Assembly: GCA_000987045.1 (NCBI GenBank)
Contig: LAKY01000053.1
Span: forward strand, 1 to 64,000
DNA length: 64,000 nt
Origin: Clostridiales bacterium PH28_bin88
Lineage (GTDB): Bacteria > Bacillota > PH28-bin88
Reading direction: 5' to 3'
Numbering within the stretch: position 1 is the stretch's first letter; every line of letters starts with the position of its first letter. Positions 52,136 to 60,604 of the stretch are shown here, one piece after another. The notes beneath the pieces were generated by a model that searched no databases, had not been told where the DNA came from, and saw nothing but the letters and a program-made list of their open reading frames with translations. The position numbers were made by a program, and so were the translations under genes.

Positions 52136-52738
52136 TTAAGAAACGGTTACCACCTTCCCGGTACCGGCCAGTTGTTCAGTGATCTCGTACATGTTGCTTA
52201 CCCGCCCCACCGCCAGCTTTTCTTTGAGATTGTAGTAATCCAGGCAGGTTCCGCAGGATAGGATGCCGGTGCCCGCCTGGGCCAGAATCTCCAAGTGCTC
52301 CAAAACCGGCGAACCCTCGGTGGTAAGCCAAACCCCGGAGTTAACAAAGATCATCGCCCTGGGGGCGGGTTTGCGCTCCCGCAAGGTATAAAGAAAACTC
52401 TTCATCAAAACCTTACCCAGTTCCTCCGCACCCTGTCCGAGGCTACTGGTACTGACAAAGTACACGATATCCTCGAGAGCACCCTGGAGGCTTTCCTCAA
52501 CAACCGGTTCCGTTACATCGCCCTTGGTGATGGCAATATGATAGTCCCCGCTTGTTTCCGTGACTTCTACCTGATAACCGGCGTTTCTGGCAAACCTGGT
52601 CACATTCTCCAGGGCCGACCGGTTGTCCACGATGGAAATAACCCGCCCATTTTCTATCCCGTCCAGCACCTTCTTGGTGTTGACCACAGGCATCGGGCAA
52701 GCCAACCCCCGGTTATCAACCTCCGTAATCTTCATCAT
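52136..52738 (-). CDS. yedF: YedF-like sulfurtransferase/selenium-metabolism protein
   Basis: 200 aa fusion: N-terminal TusA/SirA-like domain (RGLACPMPVVNTKKVLDGIE with the conserved CPxP Cys) and C-terminal DsrE-like domain (VYFVSTSSLGQGAEELGKVL, IFVNSGVWLT, GILSCGTCLDYYNLKEKLAV). The CGTC pair may bind persulfide or selenide. The family is often associated with selenium metabolism; no selA/B/D was seen in this window, so sulfur trafficking is equally possible. Confidence 0.92.
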   Translation of the reverse strand: MMKITEVDNRGLACPMPVVNTKKVLDGIENGRVISIVDNRSALENVTRFARNAGYQVEVTETSGDYHIAITKGDVTEPVVEESLQGALEDIVYFVSTSSLGQGAEELGKVLMKSFLYTLRERKPAPRAMIFVNSGVWLTTEGSPVLEHLEILAQAGTGILSCGTCLDYYNLKEKLAVGRVSNMYEITEQLAGTGKVVTVS

Positions 52739-53051
52739 TAGGTCACTTCCTTTTTTTATTATAAGGTTGCCGGCTGTCTTTTCGCCGCCGCGGTCAGGTT
52801 TTCTCCGCCCAGTATTTATTCTTGCCTGGTTAACCCTATTCCTTTTATTCTGTTTATAAAAGTATTTTATGTTTCTGGGGATGTCCTAAGCGTAAACCTT
52901 ATGGATCAGGCCCGGTTACCTTGACCCTGGGGCTGAACGACTGCGCAATGGCGCCGGCAAGGCCTTGCTGTCCAGGAAATTACCGGCAGGCATCATTTCC
53001 TGGCGTCAAAGAATCAGGCAGGCGCCTCACTCCTGGGCACCTGCCAGCCAA
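52739..53051. other. Intergenic region with two hairpins
   Basis: No gene seen. CCAGGAAAT/ATTTCCTGG at 52971-53010 and GGCAGGCGCC/GGCACCTGCC at 53017-53047; the second lies just after the SHOCT gene stop and is probably its terminator. Confidence 0.4.
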
Positions 53052-53297
53052 CTATTCCCCAAGCTCATCTTTCATTCTGGCAAATTCTTCCCTGGTGATT
53101 TCGCCTGCCGCGTACCTGCGTTTCAGGATGTCCAACGGACTGTCCGGCCGGCGACCACCGCCCGGCTGCTGCACCAGCCTCGCTATCAGCACCACAATAC
53201 CTACCACAATTCCAATCCAGATCAGGCCATTGATCAACATCCAAACCCATCCCCAAAGGCCCGTCCCACCCCACCCGTAGGGTCCCCACATCATCAT
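53052..53297 (-). CDS. 81-aa SHOCT-domain membrane protein
   Basis: Begins MMMWGPYGWGGTGLWGWVWM, a Trp/Gly/Met-rich start typical of this small family, then a span LIWIGIVVGIVVLIARLVQQ, a Gly/Arg linker and the SHOCT motif DILKRRYAAGEITREEFARM. The gene lies head-to-head with the Met-repeat protein at 53547. Function unknown. Confidence 0.8.
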   Translation of the reverse strand: MMMWGPYGWGGTGLWGWVWMLINGLIWIGIVVGIVVLIARLVQQPGGGRRPDSPLDILKRRYAAGEITREEFARMKDELGE

Positions 53298-53546
53298 GGC
53301 TTACATTCCTCCTCAAGTTGCGATATCACTATTATCTTCCGGTTTCGCCGGGGCATTCGGTTGCCCTGAAATCATTGTACATTACAGTCGTGAAGAACGG
53401 GTTAAGAGCGCGTGAAGATCCTGTGAAGTCAGCAGCAAGAGACATGAAGCAAGCATAATTTACGGAACAAAGGGTAAATCTGATCCGGAACCCCGAGCAT
53501 CCACGCGGTTGCGGGTTAATCACAAAAAAGTTAGGAGGGTTATATC

Positions 53547-54053
53547 ATGCGTCGTAACTGGTACATTGCCATCGCCCTGAGCGTGGCAGCCGGGCTTTTC
53601 CTCGGGCTGTGGCTGGCCCCCATCGGCAGGCCGGGAGCCTTAAAGCCCCTCCCCCCTGACCAGGGCAGGTGGGATCAGTGGGGCATGATGGGTATGATGG
53701 GAGATCCCACCTGGATGGCTGATTACATGCGATCCCGAGCGGGCCGTGATTTTATGGCGGACCTGATGAGTTCTCCTCAAATGCGCGGGGCGATGATTGA
53801 AATCATGGCCTCCCGGGAAATGCGGGAGGCCATGATCGACATGATGGGAGACACCAGGATGCGGGAGTCAATGGTTGAGGTGATGCAGGACCCGGAAACC
53901 CGGGAGGCCATGGTGGAGATAATGAGCGACCCGGAAATGCGCCAGGCCATGGTAGAAATCCTTGCATCGCCCCGGATGCGGGTGGTAGTGACCGACCTGC
54001 TGGAGCGGCCCGAAATCAAGGACCTGAGGAGCCAGACCGGCAGCGGCCAATAA
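53547..54053 (+). CDS. Membrane-anchored Met-rich repeat protein
   Basis: 168 aa, ATG behind TAGGAGGG. N-terminal anchor YIAIALSVAAGLFLGLWLAP, then from about residue 60 a tandem array of 13-residue units of the form x-P-x-M-R-x-A-M-x-E-I-M-x: MRGAMIEIM, MREAMIDMM, MRESMVEVM, TREAMVEIM, MRQAMVEIL, MRVVVTDLL. About 27 methionines overall. The register suggests an amphipathic helix with a Met face, suitable for Cu(I)/Ag(I) or membrane contact (inference). No described family recognised. Confidence 0.8.
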   Translation: MRRNWYIAIALSVAAGLFLGLWLAPIGRPGALKPLPPDQGRWDQWGMMGMMGDPTWMADYMRSRAGRDFMADLMSSPQMRGAMIEIMASREMREAMIDMMGDTRMRESMVEVMQDPETREAMVEIMSDPEMRQAMVEILASPRMRVVVTDLLERPEIKDLRSQTGSGQ

Positions 54054-54123
54054 TATCAATGTCCAGTGGCCAGGCGATCAGTGGCCGGTTCCTGGTATTT
54101 CTCTTGGAGTCATTTTCAGACCG

Positions 54124-55179
54124 CTAAATCAGCAGGCCGCCAAAAATCACCCAACCGATACCAAGGGCCAAAACCGTATTGAATACAGTAGCTATCAGGT
54201 ACACGTAGGTCGGCCTGGCGCCCAGGTGCCTGAACTGCTTGAAGGACAGTTCCAGGCCGATGCAGATAAAGGCCAGGGCGAAGGCCCAGCTTTGCAAGTT
54301 TTTAATGGCGGCAAGCTCGGGTTTGGCGAAAAAGCCCACACTGGCCAAAAAGGAGGTCAGGATAAACCCGAGGACGAACTTGGGAAAACGCTCCCAGAGG
54401 ATTCGGGTGCTCGGGCGGCCGGCACTCTTTTCCACTTTGGTGGCAAAATACACGGCCAGGGCAAAAGCCACCAGCCCGATCAAGGCGTTCTGGGACATCT
54501 TGACTATCGACGCCACCTTCATGGCCTCTTCACCGTAAATAGCCCCCGCCCCCACCACTGCTGCAGTGGTGTCAATATTACCGCCAAACCAGGCCCCTGC
54601 CACCTGTACCGGCAGGTTCATTTGCACCGCCAGCCAGGGCATCAGCACCATCAGGGGCAGGGCGGTAAAAATCACCAGGGCGGTAACATAGGCCAGTTCT
54701 TCCTTTTTGGCCAGCACCGCGCCGGCTGCCGCAATGGCGGCGGACACGCCGCAGACAGAAATGGCTGTGGCCATGGTAGCTCTCAAGGTGTCATTGAGCT
54801 TGAATTTACCCCCTAACCACCAGGTAAAGAAAAACACGCTGGTGATCATGACGACACCCTGGACAAGGCCCTTGGCCCCAATGGAGAGAATCTGGGTAAT
54901 GTTCACACTCGCCCCTAGAAGCACCAGGCCTGTTTTAAGGAAAAGCTCCGTCCGGATAGCGGGCTGGATAAACTCCTTGGCCCTGGTGGCTGTAAGGACT
55001 ACATTCGCTACGAGGCCCAAGGCCGCCGCCCACAGGGGGTACTCCAGGGCCTTATTTACGTTGTGGCTCAACTGGTTGACTATGTAAGCCAGAGCAGCTA
55101 TGATAATAAGTCCTGCTATCAAACCCGCGGTCTTGGAACCGGCCCGGGGTTGCTCAACCTGCGCATTTTTGGCTTCCAT
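54124..55179 (-). CDS. YeiH-family putative sulfate/anion exporter
   Basis: 351 aa from ATG 55179 (AAAGGAG upstream). About ten spans: TAGLIAGLIIIAALAYIVNQ, then ELFLKTGLVLLGASVNITQI, ATMATAISVCGVSAAIAAAG and WFGGNIDTTAAVVGAGAIYG, diagnostic of the UPF0324/YeiH family. The N-terminal WW-type segment found in many relatives is absent here but is encoded separately at 55282-55374. Substrate (sulfate, sulfite or taurine-derived sulfonate) is uncertain in the family. Confidence 0.88.
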   Translation of the reverse strand: MEAKNAQVEQPRAGSKTAGLIAGLIIIAALAYIVNQLSHNVNKALEYPLWAAALGLVANVVLTATRAKEFIQPAIRTELFLKTGLVLLGASVNITQILSIGAKGLVQGVVMITSVFFFTWWLGGKFKLNDTLRATMATAISVCGVSAAIAAAGAVLAKKEELAYVTALVIFTALPLMVLMPWLAVQMNLPVQVAGAWFGGNIDTTAAVVGAGAIYGEEAMKVASIVKMSQNALIGLVAFALAVYFATKVEKSAGRPSTRILWERFPKFVLGFILTSFLASVGFFAKPELAAIKNLQSWAFALAFICIGLELSFKQFRHLGARPTYVYLIATVFNTVLALGIGWVIFGGLLI

Positions 55180-55281
55180 TATTTTAAACCACTCCTTTAC
55201 TGTCGAAGCACTGTGATAAACTTCCTTACAAGAAGCAGGATGCACAAGGACAAAACCGCTTCATTCTTTCTTGCCTCCTGA

Positions 55282-55374
55282 TTACCAGGGGACTTTATTG
55301 ATCACGCCGGCAGCTACCAACATACAAAGCCCCACGCCTATGATCACCGCCCACCAGTCTTCGTGCAGTTTCAC
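55282..55374 (-). CDS. 30-aa membrane peptide, detached N-terminus of the YeiH-type exporter
   Basis: GTG 55374 behind GGGAGGGG: VKLHEDWWAVIIGVGLCMLV then AAGVINKVPW and a stop. The EDWWAVIIG phrase normally starts YeiH/UPF0324 proteins. The peptide is on the same strand about 100 nt upstream of the 351-aa exporter, so one ancestral protein appears split in two, or the peptide is a genuine separate subunit. Confidence 0.65.
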   Translation of the reverse strand: MKLHEDWWAVIIGVGLCMLVAAGVINKVPW

Positions 55375-55662
55375 GTTTTATCCCCTCCCATATTATAGTT
55401 TTCCTATCGGATTTATTATATATTATAGCTACATAATAGCACCCGGGGAAGATACTGTCAATATGGGGTTTTCCGATATTTTTACACGGAAACAGCCCGC
55501 CGGAGAGGCCTCCAGGGAGTTGCCTTATTTGTTGAAGGTATAATATTTATCCTGGCCGGGTAGTTGTTTTGGCAGGAATTTTTATGATTGACAGGAAACT
55601 ATTCATGCGGGAAAGAGGAGCCTTTCTTTAAAACAGCAAAAACGGGAGGGTCAGTACAAGAC

Positions 55663-56757
55663 ATGGTTAAAGCCGCAGTAATGGTCAGCCCATTGCGACC
55701 GTTGGAGATCCGCGAGTTCCCCGAACCGGTGGTGGAGCAAGGCGGGATGGTGTTGGACACCCTGTACAGCGAGGTGTGCGGGACGGACGTGCATCTGATG
55801 CACGGCCGCCTGGCCGGAGTTCCCTACCCGATCATCCCGGGGCACATCAACGTGGGACGCATCAGCGCCATAGGAGGACAAGTACGGGACATAGACGGCA
55901 CGCTCTTGCGGGAAGGGGATCTGGTCACCTTTCTGGATGTGCACGAAACTTGCAACAACTGCTGGTTCTGCCTGGTGGCAAAGGCTTCCACCCGCTGTCC
56001 CCAGCGCAAGGTGTACGGCATCACCTACTCCGCCAGTGATGGTCTGTTAGGGGGATGGAGCGAAAAGATCTACCTCAAGCCTGGGGTTAAGGTGGTCAGG
56101 CTCCCCGGCGGGGTGAAACCCGAGGCGTTTATCGGCGGAGGATGCGGACTGCCTACCGCCTTCCACGGGGTGGAGCGGGCCGGCATTAAACTGGGGGATA
56201 CGGTGGTGGTACAGGGCAGCGGCCCGGTGGGCCTCAATGCCGCCATTCTTTCTCAACTGGCAGGCGCCCTGCAGGTGATCCTGGTAGGCGGACCCTCCCA
56301 CCGGCTTGAACTGGGCAAAGAACTGGGAGTGGATCACGTGATTGACATCGACAGGCATTCTCCCGGAGAAAGGGTGGAGATGGTCCGGGAGTTAACCCAC
56401 GGGCGCGGAGCGGACGTGACCATCGAGGCCACCGGCGTACCGAACGCCGTCCTTGAGGGGATGTCCATGACCCGGGATGCCGGCACCTACGTGGTGGTAG
56501 GCCAGTACACCGACAACGGCACGGCAACCATCAACCCCCACCTGGACCTGAACAAAAAGCACCTGGACGTCCGGGGTACCTGGGGCATCGACTTCAGTCA
56601 CTTCTACAGGTCCGTGCAGGTAATGGCCAAGTATGGCGGCCGTTTCGCCTGGGAAAAACTCATCTCCAAGCGCTACGGCCTACCGGAGGTCAACCAGGCC
56701 TTAAAGGATGTGGAGGAGCAGAAGGTGATCAAGGCGGTCATTCAACCCTCTCTGTAA
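55663..56757 (+). CDS. Zinc-dependent MDR alcohol dehydrogenase
   Basis: 364 aa from ATG 55663 (GGGAGGG 12 nt upstream). Catalytic Zn ligands C and H in SEVCGTDVHLMHGR and the Glu/His region GHINVGRI; structural Zn loop HETCNNCWFCLVAKASTRCP with four cysteines; nucleotide site VVQGSGPVGLNAAI. Medium-chain dehydrogenase of the threonine/sorbitol dehydrogenase type; substrate unknown. It converges with the SLH fragment and the HMP transporter operon. Confidence 0.88.
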   Translation: MVKAAVMVSPLRPLEIREFPEPVVEQGGMVLDTLYSEVCGTDVHLMHGRLAGVPYPIIPGHINVGRISAIGGQVRDIDGTLLREGDLVTFLDVHETCNNCWFCLVAKASTRCPQRKVYGITYSASDGLLGGWSEKIYLKPGVKVVRLPGGVKPEAFIGGGCGLPTAFHGVERAGIKLGDTVVVQGSGPVGLNAAILSQLAGALQVILVGGPSHRLELGKELGVDHVIDIDRHSPGERVEMVRELTHGRGADVTIEATGVPNAVLEGMSMTRDAGTYVVVGQYTDNGTATINPHLDLNKKHLDVRGTWGIDFSHFYRSVQVMAKYGGRFAWEKLISKRYGLPEVNQALKDVEEQKVIKAVIQPSL

Positions 56758-56936
56758 AGGTGCTGGTTAGCAGGATCGGCTTCAGGCAATTCCACGCCCA
56801 AAAAGGCCGGCCAACGGGCAGCCAAGGCCGCCGCCTCCTGCCGCGTCAATTCGTTGCCCGGGCGGAAACAGCCATCGGTACAACCCTGGAGCAGGCCGGT
56901 TGCCGCAGCGGCCCGTGAGAAGGCGGCCCGTGTCAC
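56742..56936 (-). pseudogene. Fragment of an S-layer-homology protein
   Basis: AATGLLQGCTDGCFRPGNEL then TRQEAAALAARW is one SLH repeat. It has no start with ribosome site (a terminator hairpin lies across its 5' side) and overlaps the stop of the dehydrogenase by 16 nt. Remnant of a larger wall protein. Confidence 0.55.
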
Positions 56937-56954
56937 AGGGCCGCCTTGGGTTTG
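56929..56954 (-). terminator. Terminator after the HMP transporter operon
   Basis: AGGCGGCCC/GGGCCGCCT around TGTGACAC, 17 nt after the ATPase stop. The following bases are not T-rich, so strength is uncertain. Confidence 0.5.
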
Positions 56955-56970
56955 GCAACTTCTGCTTACG

Positions 56971-57726
56971 TCACGACAGGAGGTCCAAAAGGTGGTCCTT
57001 GGTCGCCACGAAGCCGTGGGAGGTGAGCATCTTCTTGGTGCGGGGCCTGGGAAGGTTCACAGCTACTTCCTCCCGGACGGTAGCCGGCCTTTCACTCAGC
57101 ACGTACACCCGGTCGGAGAGCAGGATGGCCTCGTCGATGTCATGGGTGATGAACAGGATGGTAGGCCGCAATTGTTCCCACACCGCCAGCAGCCACTCGT
57201 GGAGTTTCCCCTTGGTGATGGTATCCAGGCTGCCGAAGGGCTCATCCAGGAGCATGACGTCGTTCTTGCACAGGTAAGTCCTGAGTAAAGCCGCCCGCTG
57301 CCGCATCCCCCCGGAAAGCTGGGCCGGGTATGCCCCTTCGAACCCGGCCAGGCCGAAGACCTCCATCAAGCCCATGGCCTCGGCCCGGGCCGCTTCCTTT
57401 GCATATCTCCTGATTTCCAGGGGGATGGTCACGTTGTCCAGCACTGTTCGCCAGGGCAGCAGCAGGTCTTTCTGGTGCATGTAGCTGGCGTGTCCTGTTT
57501 TACCCCGGACGTCAACCCCGTGAATCCGGACGGAACCGCTGTCCGGCACCAACAGGCCGCTGATGATGTTAAACAGGGTGCTCTTGCCGCACCCGCTGGG
57601 GCCGATCAGGCTGACAAACTCCTGGTCCAGCACATCCAGGCAGATGCCCTCCAACACCAGGACCGGCTCCTGGCGGTCCCCCGGAAAAGATTTATTCACG
57701 TGTTCCAGTTCAATCGCCTTACCCAC
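56971..57726 (-). CDS. thiZ: HMP/thiamine-precursor ABC transporter ATPase
   Basis: 251 aa. Walker A IGPSGCGKSTLFNIISGLLV, Q-loop YMHQKDLLLPWRTVLDNV, signature LSGGMRQRAALLRTYLCKND, Walker B VMLLDEPFGSLD, H-loop ITHDIDEAILLSD. Nitrate/taurine-type ATPase. Last gene of the operon controlled by the TPP riboswitch at 60181, hence assigned to ThiXYZ. Confidence 0.88.
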   Translation of the reverse strand: MGKAIELEHVNKSFPGDRQEPVLVLEGICLDVLDQEFVSLIGPSGCGKSTLFNIISGLLVPDSGSVRIHGVDVRGKTGHASYMHQKDLLLPWRTVLDNVTIPLEIRRYAKEAARAEAMGLMEVFGLAGFEGAYPAQLSGGMRQRAALLRTYLCKNDVMLLDEPFGSLDTITKGKLHEWLLAVWEQLRPTILFITHDIDEAILLSDRVYVLSERPATVREEVAVNLPRPRTKKMLTSHGFVATKDHLLDLLS

Positions 57727-57740
57727 CTTGATGCACCGGC

Positions 57741-58745
57741 CTAAGGCAGAAATTCGTTGCTGAAGGCCGCGACTGCGTCAATCTCCCTGGGAAGCAGCCC
57801 CCGTTCGAACATCCACTTGGCGTAGGCCTGCCACACCTCCGGCTTTTGCATTCCCCACTCAGGGGCATCGTCCTGGTACCTGGGGCTTAGCCACCGCTGG
57901 CTGGCCTTGACCAGTTCGGGGTTTAACTCAGGAGCGTGTTTTAACAAAATATCCGCGGAGGCATCAGGGTTTTCGATGGCAAACCGGTACCCGCGGGCGG
58001 TAGCCTTCAGGAAACGCTTCACCAGTTCAGGTTTATCCTGTAAAGTCTTTTCACTGGCGATGAGCACCGGGGTATAGAAGTCCAGGGCGGGTTCCTCGTC
58101 CTTCAGCATGATGATGTCGAGAGGCACCTGGCGCAGTTCAGCCTCGATGCCCGTCCAGCCGTAGTAAATCCAGGCAAAATCCACGTCTTTTTCAATGCTG
58201 GAAAAGAAGTCGGCGGTCCCGATATTGACCTCTTCCACCTTCTTTACATCGCCGCCGTGCTTATCCATCAGGGCCTTGATCATGGCCATTTCCACCGGAG
58301 AGCCCCAGCCCCCGTACTTTTTGCCCTCGAAGTCCCTGGGTGTCTTGATGTTCCTGTTCTGGTGGGAGGCGAAGCCGGAGGTGTTATGCTGGATGACCGC
58401 CGCAACGGATTTCACCGGCACATCGGAAGCCCTGGCAAGGGTCACCTCTTCCTGGTAGCTGACCCCGAAGTCGCCCTGCCCCGCCGCGATTAGTTGGGCA
58501 GTACCCCCCGCTGTGGGCTGAATGATTTCCACATCCAACCCCTCTTCGGCGTAATAACCCTGTTCCTTGGCCACGTACAGCCCGGTGTGGTTGGTGTTCG
58601 GCACCCAATCCAGCACTACCGTTACCTTGGTGGGCGCCGTGTTGGCCGCGGGCTGCTCCCCGGCCGGTTTCTTTACGCCGCCGCACCCGCTCTGCAGCAA
58701 GCCCAACAGAGCTACCAGTAGAAGTGCAATAACCTTCTTCATCAT
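57741..58745 (-). CDS. thiY: HMP-type ABC transporter substrate-binding lipoprotein
   Basis: 334 aa. Lipobox LLQSGCGG. The mature start VTVVLDWVPNTNHTGLYVAK is the ThiY/Thi5-like signature, then GGTAQLIAAGQGDFGVSYQE and FEGKKYGGWGSPVEMAMIKA. Binds formylaminopyrimidine or HMP outside the membrane. TPP-riboswitch control and neighbouring thiamine-binding protein support this. Confidence 0.9.
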   Translation of the reverse strand: MMKKVIALLLVALLGLLQSGCGGVKKPAGEQPAANTAPTKVTVVLDWVPNTNHTGLYVAKEQGYYAEEGLDVEIIQPTAGGTAQLIAAGQGDFGVSYQEEVTLARASDVPVKSVAAVIQHNTSGFASHQNRNIKTPRDFEGKKYGGWGSPVEMAMIKALMDKHGGDVKKVEEVNIGTADFFSSIEKDVDFAWIYYGWTGIEAELRQVPLDIIMLKDEEPALDFYTPVLIASEKTLQDKPELVKRFLKATARGYRFAIENPDASADILLKHAPELNPELVKASQRWLSPRYQDDAPEWGMQKPEVWQAYAKWMFERGLLPREIDAVAAFSNEFLP

Positions 58746-58749
58746 TCTT

Positions 58750-59577
58750 TCATCCCCTTTTCCCGTTGTTTCTTAAAGACTGAAGCTTAAACCACCCTGG
58801 CGCTGGGCTTTCCCCTTGCTGCAGGTAATACCAGGGCATCAATAGCCGCTGCAGGAGGTTAACCCCACCAAACACCAGAAGACTCAGGACGCTGACCACC
58901 AGGATGGCGGCAAAGACCCTGTCCACCAGGAAGGAGTGGCTTGCCCTGATCATAAAGACTCCCAGCCCCTTACTGGCGCCCAGCCACTCACCGATCACCG
59001 CCGCCATCACGCTGTAGGTGGCGGAGATCCTGAGTCCCGAGAAAAACGAGGGTAATGCCCCCGGGATTTTGACGATCCGCATTACCTGCCAGGGAGAGGC
59101 GCCCATAGTTTTTAACAGGTCGATGACCTCCTGATCCGCGGATGTCAGGCCGTCGTACAGGCCGATGGCTACCGGGAAAAAGCACACCAGCCCGACCACG
59201 ATCACCTTTGGCAGAATCCCGAACCCAAACCAGGTCAATAGCAAGGGTGCCAGAAAAATGATGGGGATGGTCTGGGAAATGACTACCAGCGGGTACAAGG
59301 TCTTTTTCACCGTCTCCACCCGGTCCATCCCCAGGGCCACCACCACCCCCAGGGCGATACTGGCGGTAAAGCCCAGAAAGGACTCTAACAAGGTGGCGCG
59401 GGTATGCTCCCACAGCAAAGGAGCGGTTTCCACTAAGGCCCTGGGGATCCTTGCGGGTGGTGGGAGAATATAGGAGGGGATCCCCCACCTGTCCACGGCG
59501 AGTTCCCAGGCCAACACCAGCAGCGCCAGCAGTCCCAGGGCCCAAAAACTACTTCCTGTACTTGCCGACCTTTTCAT
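58750..59577 (-). CDS. thiX: HMP-type ABC transporter permease
   Basis: 275 aa, about six spans, TauC/SsuC-type. FWALGLLALLVLAWELAVDR, FLGFTASIALGVVVALGMDR, QTIPIIFLAPLLLTWFGFGI, and the EAA loop SPWQVMRIVKIPGALPSFFS. Its ATG lies inside the 3' end of the thiamine-binding gene (29-nt overlap). Confidence 0.88.
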   Translation of the reverse strand: MKRSASTGSSFWALGLLALLVLAWELAVDRWGIPSYILPPPARIPRALVETAPLLWEHTRATLLESFLGFTASIALGVVVALGMDRVETVKKTLYPLVVISQTIPIIFLAPLLLTWFGFGILPKVIVVGLVCFFPVAIGLYDGLTSADQEVIDLLKTMGASPWQVMRIVKIPGALPSFFSGLRISATYSVMAAVIGEWLGASKGLGVFMIRASHSFLVDRVFAAILVVSVLSLLVFGGVNLLQRLLMPWYYLQQGESPAPGWFKLQSLRNNGKRG

Positions 59578-59839
59578 CGATGGTCACGCCCTCCGGCCGG
59601 TAGTCGATTTTCACGATGGAGATCACCCGGGTGGCCCCTGCCGCCACGCACACTTCCTGCGCCTTTTTCACCAGCTCCAGCAGTTGCCCCAGTTCCCCTT
59701 CCATGGTGGTCTCCATGGGGCCTACCTCGTACTTGACCCCCGAGCCGCGGATCAGGTCAATCACCTGGTCGACCACCGGGTAAACGTCGTCGCCGGGCAC
59801 CCGCGGGATCACCTGCAGGCTGACGTTGATACTGGCCAT
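59549..59839 (-). CDS. MTH1187/YqgV-family thiamine-binding protein
   Basis: 96 aa ferredoxin-like fold. SINVSLQVIPRVPGDDVYPV, KYEVGPMETTMEGELGQLLE and the closing VISIVKIDYRPEG fit the small thiamine-binding family, often found beside ThiXYZ. May act as a cytoplasmic thiamine/HMP sensor or chaperone. First protein gene after the TPP riboswitch unless the short reading at 59930 is real. Confidence 0.9.
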   Translation of the reverse strand: MASINVSLQVIPRVPGDDVYPVVDQVIDLIRGSGVKYEVGPMETTMEGELGQLLELVKKAQEVCVAAGATRVISIVKIDYRPEGVTIDEKVGKYRK

Positions 59840-59929
59840 GACACAACTCCCCCCTCCGGTTGGCGGCTTGAGCTCGGGTTTCCTTCCCGGCGCGAGTCTC
59901 CGGTATACTTGAAATGAACCTCGGCGTCT

Positions 59930-60070
59930 TCAGGCCACGTCCAAAACTCGGACTTCGGCCTCAAACAATGGACGTGGCAATTCCTCAGCCGCCTGCGGTT
60001 CTTGAACTATCTTCGGCCAATGCGCCGTCCAGGAAATCCCGAGCGCCGCCTGCACTCTAGCTTCCATTTT
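59930..60070 (-). other. Possible short gene or remnant between riboswitch and transporter
   Basis: From an ATG near 60070 the minus strand reads MEARVQAALGISWTAHWPKI and EPQAAEELPRPLFEAEVRVL to a stop. No ribosome site and no family. It may be the tail of a lost protein. Included because otherwise about 330 bases between aptamer and first gene would be unexplained. Confidence 0.2.
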
Positions 60071-60097
60071 CATTATCTGATGATGGTACCGCAATTC

Positions 60098-60115
60098 GCG
60101 GCATGAGAGTCTATA
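60098..60115. repeat. Partial copy of the GCATGAGAGTCT repeat
   Basis: GCGGCATGAGAGTCTATA matches the flank of the 32-bp palindrome at 63969-64000 read on the other strand. Confidence 0.35.
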
Positions 60116-60123
60116 CGACAATT

Positions 60124-60162
60124 TAAAGCTGCTGTACCTGTCCTCAGATACAGCAGCTTGAA
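60124..60162 (-). terminator. Terminator of the second TPP riboswitch
   Basis: AAGCTGCTGTA/TACAGCAGCTT around a 10-nt loop, then TTAAATTGTC. The helix is strong but the T-run is poor. Confidence 0.6.
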
Positions 60163-60180
60163 GAAGCTTGCACGCTTGGT

Positions 60181-60278
60181 ACACCTCCCTACGCTGGCAT
60201 TACCCAGATCAGGTACAATGGGTCGGAATATCAGTGGGAATTCCCTCTCAGCCAGACTCATCCAGCTCCCCATGATGC
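60181..60278 (-). promoter_or_regulatory. TPP riboswitch of the HMP transporter operon
   Basis: Minus strand: GGGGAGCTGGATGAGTCTGG then CTGAGAGGGAATTCCC, and GACCCATTGTACCTGATCTG then GGTAATGCCAGCGTAGGGAG. The complete THI-box core is present. Confidence 0.93.
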
Positions 60279-60328
60279 CTATGAAGTTTTCCCGGTTACC
60301 TGCATTTTATCTCCAGTGTTGCCAGGTG

Positions 60329-60604
60329 TCAAGACCCTTTGATGCCGCAACTATCCAAACAGGAATTAGAGATGCTGATATTCATCACAAACTTGATCCC
60401 CTTGCCCTCTGCCAGGTCATAAAGGGTTCGGAGCTTCTCCCACACCAGGCCGGCAGGGCCAATCAGGGTTGTGCTCATCAAGCCCACTTCACTCTGAACC
60501 TCTTTCAGGTCCCACTGCGCCAGCAGTGTTTCAACGGCCTGCCGGTAATCGGATGAAGACAACGGGTAAAAGGATACTTGACACGAAATTGTCGCTTCTG
60601 TCAC
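60329..60604 (-). CDS. YkoF-like thiamine/HMP-binding protein
   Basis: 91 aa from GTG 60604, overlapping the methyltransferase stop (GTGA). Reads TEATISCQVSFYPLSSSDYR, SEVGLMSTTLIGPAGLVWEK and LYDLAEGKGIKFVMNISISN-SC: one domain of the YkoF family, which binds thiamine pathway intermediates. It lies upstream of, and on the same strand as, the second TPP riboswitch, so it belongs to the methyltransferase transcript rather than the riboswitch operon. Confidence 0.82.
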   Translation of the reverse strand: MTEATISCQVSFYPLSSSDYRQAVETLLAQWDLKEVQSEVGLMSTTLIGPAGLVWEKLRTLYDLAEGKGIKFVMNISISNSCLDSCGIKGS

